The position numbers and the translations under genes are program-made. Shown piece by piece: positions 3,860 through 6,979 of a DNA stretch of 6,979 nt (the stretch's first letter is position 1; every line of letters begins with the position of its first letter). The notes below the pieces were generated by a model that saw only the letters and a program-made list of their open reading frames with translations, did no database searches and was not told where the DNA came from. Source of the stretch: Patescibacteria group bacterium. GTDB taxonomy: Bacteria; Patescibacteriota; Minisyncoccia; UBA6257. The stretch is taken from NCBI GenBank assembly GCA_022705545.1, contig JAKJEG010000015.1:1-6979 (forward strand), read 5' to 3'.

Positions 3860-5623
3860 ATGAAAAAATTTTTGCTCGTTAGTTGTTTGCTCATTAGTTT
3901 AATGTTTGCCGGTAGTAATTCAGTAATGGCCCAGCAAACACTGCCGGCCGGTGGGAATAGTTTTGAATCAGCAACTTTGATTCAACCGGGTAAATATCAA
4001 GGAGGTCCCTTGGATGAAGAGACGGGACTGGAAAAATATTATTTTATAGAAGGAGTAAAACCCGGTCAGGAAATTAAAATAAAAGGCGTTTTTATAGCGA
4101 GTAGCAACACTTATGGCACACTTAATGGAATGGTTCTTTATAATGAAGAGATGGAAGAATTATTAGATGTCAGCGAGGGGAATAATTCTTCCTTAGCGCT
4201 TTCTGCTTCTTGGCTGCCTAATTTTGATCAGCCAACTTATAAATATTATATTAAGATTATCGATGAGGGTTTATGGCATACCAAATCTTTTACCTTAGAA
4301 ATTTCTTTGGTTGACCGCTATGATGCCAATAGTCAAACTGATGCTGGCGATAGTATTGATAAAGCGTTGGCTATTGCCCCAGGAGGTAATTACCAATCAT
4401 ATCTTGCCGGCTGTTACGATTGTTTGCCGTTTGATATCAAGGAGGGCGGTACGGATTTTAAAGATTTTTACAAAATTACAGCTCAAAAAGGGCAAAATTT
4501 AACTATAAAGATAACGCCTCCTTCGGAAGCCCAAATGGAACTGGCAATTTATAACACCAAGAGGCAGTTGTTAAAATCCGAAACAGCCGAAAATCCGGGA
4601 GCAGTTATTGATGTTCCTTTGGATATCATAAATGATGGTGATATTTTTGCGGCTGTCATTTGCGAAGACAATTGCAGTTCCAACCTTGTTGCTTACACTT
4701 TGGATATCGCTACTGCAATTACGTCAGCAGAAAAGGCGGTCATTACTAAAGAGGAAGCGACTGGACAATTAGATGAGCAGTCATCGTTAGAAGAATTGAT
4801 AGTTGGTGACACTTTATCTGTCGAAGAGTTAAGAGAACAACTCTATCCATTTGAATTTAAACCGGGGATATCTTTATCAACTTCCGCCTCTTCGCTAACT
4901 TCATTTTTAATTGGATATTTGGTGTTATGGATTATTCTCTATATTTATTTTGCTCTCTGTCTTTACTTTATTGCTAAAAAAACTAATACTCCTAATGGTT
5001 GGCTTGCTTGGATTCCAGTGGCTAATGTTTTTCTAATGATTCAAATTGCTCAAAAACCTTTATGGTGGTTTATTTTACTTTTAATTCCTTTCGTCAATAT
5101 TGTTATTATCGTTATTCTTTGGATGAAAATTGCAGAAAGAAGAGGAAAACCGAATTGGTTGGGGATTTTAATGATTGTTCCAGTAGTTGGTATTATTATT
5201 CCCGGTTATTTAGCCTTTTCCGGAAAAGGGAAAATAGAAATTACTCCGCCATATGCTGCTACGGGAACACAAGAAGCGAATAAGCCAGTTGTTGGTTATA
5301 AACATCCTTGTAAATATTGCGAAAAATTAATTCCGCCAAATTCTACTGTTTGTCCTTTTTGCGGAAAAGCTAATCCTCTTGGGCCTTATCGCTGCCCTAA
5401 ATGCCATGAGCCGATTGAAAAAGAATGGCAGGTGTGTCCTAAATGTAATCAAAATTTGAGGATTGTTTGCCCTCATTGCGGAAAAATAACTTTTTTTGGC
5501 GACCATTGCGAGGATTGTGGAGCGCGGCTTTTTATTAAATGTCCTCATTGCGGTCAGGAACAGCCACCATTAAGCGATAATTGCATTAAGTGCGGAAAAC
5601 CTCTTAAGGTCGAAAAGAGGTAA
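3860..5623 (+). CDS. Exported/membrane protein: two PPC-like domains, DUF5684-like membrane region, four zinc ribbons
   Basis: The 587 residues show a modular order. Residues 1-24 form a signal peptide (MKK, hydrophobic core, SVMA before Gln25). Residues about 32-150 and 162-284 are two beta-rich repeats resembling pre-peptidase C-terminal (PPC) domains (NSFESATLI...GQEIKIKGVF; DSIDKALAI...GQNLTIKITP); the second has Cys185/188 and Cys268/272, possible disulfides. A polar acidic linker follows. Residues about 346-453 hold hydrophobic segments (346-372, a weaker 380-398, 400-425, 432-453) with the GWLAWIPVANVF and FVNIVIIVI pattern of DUF5684 membrane proteins. Residues 484-578 carry eight CxxC knuckles (Cys484/487, 498/501, 512/515, 526/529, 537/540, 550/553, 561/564, 575/578), i.e. 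four zinc ribbons. With an odd number of spans the ribbons would be cytoplasmic, the usual location; with four they would be outside, so topology is unresolved. It is the first gene of a probable operon; function unknown. No SD is seen. Confidence 0.88.
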   Translation: MKKFLLVSCLLISLMFAGSNSVMAQQTLPAGGNSFESATLIQPGKYQGGPLDEETGLEKYYFIEGVKPGQEIKIKGVFIASSNTYGTLNGMVLYNEEMEELLDVSEGNNSSLALSASWLPNFDQPTYKYYIKIIDEGLWHTKSFTLEISLVDRYDANSQTDAGDSIDKALAIAPGGNYQSYLAGCYDCLPFDIKEGGTDFKDFYKITAQKGQNLTIKITPPSEAQMELAIYNTKRQLLKSETAENPGAVIDVPLDIINDGDIFAAVICEDNCSSNLVAYTLDIATAITSAEKAVITKEEATGQLDEQSSLEELIVGDTLSVEELREQLYPFEFKPGISLSTSASSLTSFLIGYLVLWIILYIYFALCLYFIAKKTNTPNGWLAWIPVANVFLMIQIAQKPLWWFILLLIPFVNIVIIVILWMKIAERRGKPNWLGILMIVPVVGIIIPGYLAFSGKGKIEITPPYAATGTQEANKPVVGYKHPCKYCEKLIPPNSTVCPFCGKANPLGPYRCPKCHEPIEKEWQVCPKCNQNLRIVCPHCGKITFFGDHCEDCGARLFIKCPHCGQEQPPLSDNCIKCGKPLKVEKR

Positions 5624-5645
5624 ATTTAGAAATCATTAAAAATAT

Positions 5646-6314
5646 ATGACCCTTCAACCATTTACAGATAATTTTACTGATAATTCAAGTGAAGCCGGTT
5701 TTCAATTTACCTTTAATTGCGCTCTTTGTGGCGAAGGTTACCAAACAAAATTTATTTCCTCCAAGTCTTATAGAAAAGGGAAAACGGCAAAAACTATTGG
5801 CGGTATTTTTGGAGCAGCAGCCCAAATGTTAGGAAAATATAACGTTGGTTATGGAGTAGAAAAAGCTACCGATGTTCTTGGCGGTAAATTTGGCGAAATG
5901 TCACCGGAATGGAGAAAAGAGCATGACGTAGCTTTTGAAACTTCTCAAATTGAAGCCAAGGCTCATTTTTACCGTTGTCCTAAATGTACCAATTGGGTTT
6001 GTGAAAATTGTTGGAATGAGCAAGAGGGACTATGCGTAGAATGCGCGCCAAGAGAAGCTGTAGAAGTAGCTGCCGCCAGAGCTAAGAAAAAAGCTGAAGA
6101 TATTGTTGGCAAAGCAGCAGCAACTCAAGTTTTTACTGGCGAAATAGAGGCAAGACAAACTATTTGTCCAATTTGTGGTAAACCAGCGGGAACTGGTAAA
6201 TTTTGTGTTAATTGTGGCGCTCCGTTAGAATTTATAGTATGTTCTAAATGCGGAGCAAAAAATCCGGCTGGTACTAGATTTTGCGGCAACTGTGGAGAAA
6301 AATTAATAAATTAA
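5646..6314 (+). CDS. Multi-zinc-ribbon protein
   Basis: This 222-residue protein without signal peptide has sixteen cysteines in eight pairs: Cys25/28, 111/114, 119/122, 130/133, then 174/177, 187/190, 199/202 and 213/216. The last four pairs form a double zinc ribbon (CPICGKP...CVNCGAPLEFIVCSKCGAKNPAGTRFCGNCG), a fold usually used for protein or nucleic-acid contacts. Cys25/28 may pair with one of the middle knuckles. Residues 50-82 are Gly/Ala-rich with mild hydrophobicity (TIGGIFGAAAQMLGKYNVGYG), perhaps a membrane-associating or packing helix. Residues 134-160 are an Ala/Lys/Glu helix acting as a spacer. It starts 22 bases after the upstream gene, which also ends in zinc ribbons, suggesting a shared complex. 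No enzymatic motif is seen; I do not recognise a named family beyond zinc ribbon. The ATG at 5646 has no SD. Confidence 0.85.
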   Translation: MTLQPFTDNFTDNSSEAGFQFTFNCALCGEGYQTKFISSKSYRKGKTAKTIGGIFGAAAQMLGKYNVGYGVEKATDVLGGKFGEMSPEWRKEHDVAFETSQIEAKAHFYRCPKCTNWVCENCWNEQEGLCVECAPREAVEVAAARAKKKAEDIVGKAAATQVFTGEIEARQTICPICGKPAGTGKFCVNCGAPLEFIVCSKCGAKNPAGTRFCGNCGEKLIN

Positions 6315-6327
6315 AATATCTACGAAT

Positions 6328-6612
6328 ATGAATCAGGCAATTTTTGTGCCGCAGTCTCTATTTAAAATTGCTGGTAAGGGTTTGCTTGTTGCTGGTTTTT
6401 TAAAAAGCGGCGTTTTGAAGGTGGGAATGGTTGCAGAAATAAAAAAACAAAAAGTAAATCTTATTGGCATAGAGGCGTTTAATAAGAACCTGGAAGAAGT
6501 TAGAGAAACAGATTTAGCCGTTAAATCAATGGCAATAATTGTGCCAGAGAGCGCAGAAAAAATTTTTGCAGATTCTATGAATCAAGAAATAATTTTTAGA
6601 GAGCCAAAATAA
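6328..6612 (+). CDS. Stand-alone EF-Tu domain II-like beta-barrel protein
   Basis: This 94-residue protein resembles domain II of translational GTPases. FVPQSLFKIAGKGLLVAGFL (6-25), KSGVLKVGMVAEI (26-38), then VNLIGIEAFNKNLEEVRETDLAVKSMAIIV (43-72) parallels the EF-Tu order 'F-I-GRG-VVTG-VERG-VKVGD-VEI ... V-GIEMF-K-LDE--AGDNVGLLL-G'. There is no G domain (no P-loop or NKxD), so it is not a GTPase. A free barrel of this kind could bind protein or RNA, but nothing in the sequence fixes the ligand. It sits 13 bases after the zinc-ribbon gene and 5 bases before the next, so is almost surely co-transcribed. The start lacks an SD. Confidence is high that it is a gene, moderate for the fold. Confidence 0.8.
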   Translation: MNQAIFVPQSLFKIAGKGLLVAGFLKSGVLKVGMVAEIKKQKVNLIGIEAFNKNLEEVRETDLAVKSMAIIVPESAEKIFADSMNQEIIFREPK

Positions 6613-6617
6613 ATTAT

Positions 6618-6979
6618 ATGGATGAAAAAAATATAAACAACCAACAAAATATAGACAATCAACAAAAAGAACCACAACAATCTGGAGAAGAGACCAAAGA
6701 AACTCAATTTACTAAAACGGCTATAAGTGAAGAGGAAAAAGAACCGTCGGTCATTCTTGAGGTAAAAGGGGATTTTGTTTTAATTGATGAAACAGGAAAG
6801 GAGATTGAATCCGACCGGGCAAAATTTGTTCTTGATGAAGAAAAACTTTCTATTTTTTCAGAAACCGGCAAGGCCACCTCTCTTCCTTTAAGAAATATCA
6901 GTGATTTTTTTGTTGAAGATTACAAAATTTACTTGCTGCTGCCTAGTGGCGGGAAGGTAATAATTTCTCAATTAGGCTA
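6618..6979 (+). CDS. Acidic-tailed protein with a small beta-rich domain (3' end outside window)
   Basis: An ATG at 6618, 5 bases after the previous stop, opens a frame that runs to the window edge (120 codons seen). Residues 1-44 are rich in Asn, Gln, Glu and Lys (MDEKNINNQQNIDNQQKE...) and look disordered. From about 45 a beta-rich domain appears (PSVILEVKGDFVLIDETGK, KFVLDEEKLSIFSETGKATS, DFFVEDYKIYLLLPSGGKVI). The alternation of short strands and turns would fit a PH/GRAM-like fold, but this is a guess from pattern. I do not recognise a named family. It is the fourth gene of the probable operon. The end of the protein and any later domains cannot be judged. Confidence 0.75.
   Translation, partial: MDEKNINNQQNIDNQQKEPQQSGEETKETQFTKTAISEEEKEPSVILEVKGDFVLIDETGKEIESDRAKFVLDEEKLSIFSETGKATSLPLRNISDFFVEDYKIYLLLPSGGKVIISQLG

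Noticed and set aside
4311..4502. 63-codon plus-strand ORF inside the large membrane protein gene
   Set aside because: It is an out-of-frame reading of a well-supported gene with no initiation signal.
5062..5283. 73-codon plus-strand ORF inside the membrane/zinc-ribbon gene
   Set aside because: It is a shadow frame across the membrane-segment coding region; its composition follows from the real frame.
5327..5548. 73-codon minus-strand ORF opposite the zinc ribbons
   Set aside because: It arises from the repeated CxxC coding pattern on the other strand; there is no start signal or motif.

Overview
The window is AT-rich bacterial DNA (roughly one third G+C by eye). Genes are short and tightly packed, main genes almost never have a Shine-Dalgarno (SD) sequence, and the standard code fits every gene (no in-frame UGA needs re-reading). 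A small Cys-rich DUF333-type protein, an 84-residue GIY-YIG nuclease beside a tRNA, a perfect palindromic TCCGCC...GGCGGA repeat and uncharacterised zinc-ribbon proteins together suggest a Candidate Phyla Radiation (Patescibacteria/Parcubacteria-like) genome. That placement is inference from style, not a marker-gene result.

Left part (1-1837): the end of an exported Cys-rich DUF333 protein, then a small cupin protein. A 533-base stretch without a long ORF follows. It is not empty: the minus strand carries a compact complete transcription unit, with a near-consensus promoter (TTGACA, 17 bases, TATACT), a perfect AGGAGG, a 43-codon TTG-initiated ORF for a small single-pass membrane protein, and a strong GC-rich intrinsic terminator. 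Beyond its promoter lie short imperfect hairpin repeats and then dcd (dCTP deaminase).

Middle (1838-3783): a mobile-element landing zone around tRNA-Asn(GUU). A degenerate copy of the 5' part of that tRNA, split by a 16-bp palindrome, lies upstream of a GIY-YIG endonuclease gene whose last codons and stop lie inside the intact tRNA gene. After the tRNA come nested, mutually exclusive inverted repeats and a terminator, then a complete insertion sequence of about 1.4 kb with one D,D(35)E transposase on the minus strand, imperfect terminal inverted repeats, subterminal repeats, a candidate 5-bp target duplication (TTCCC) and a long hairpin over the transposase start.

Right part (3784-6979): a strong promoter (TTTACA, 18 bases, TATAAT) starting one base beyond the IS target duplication drives four tightly spaced plus-strand genes. 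They encode an exported/membrane protein with two PPC-like beta domains, a DUF5684-like membrane region and four tandem zinc ribbons; a soluble multi-zinc-ribbon protein; a stand-alone EF-Tu domain II-like beta barrel; and the start of an acidic protein with a small beta-rich domain, cut by the window edge. The joint function is unknown. The co-oriented spacing of 22, 13 and 5 bases suggests one operon, and this is the best candidate here for an undescribed system.
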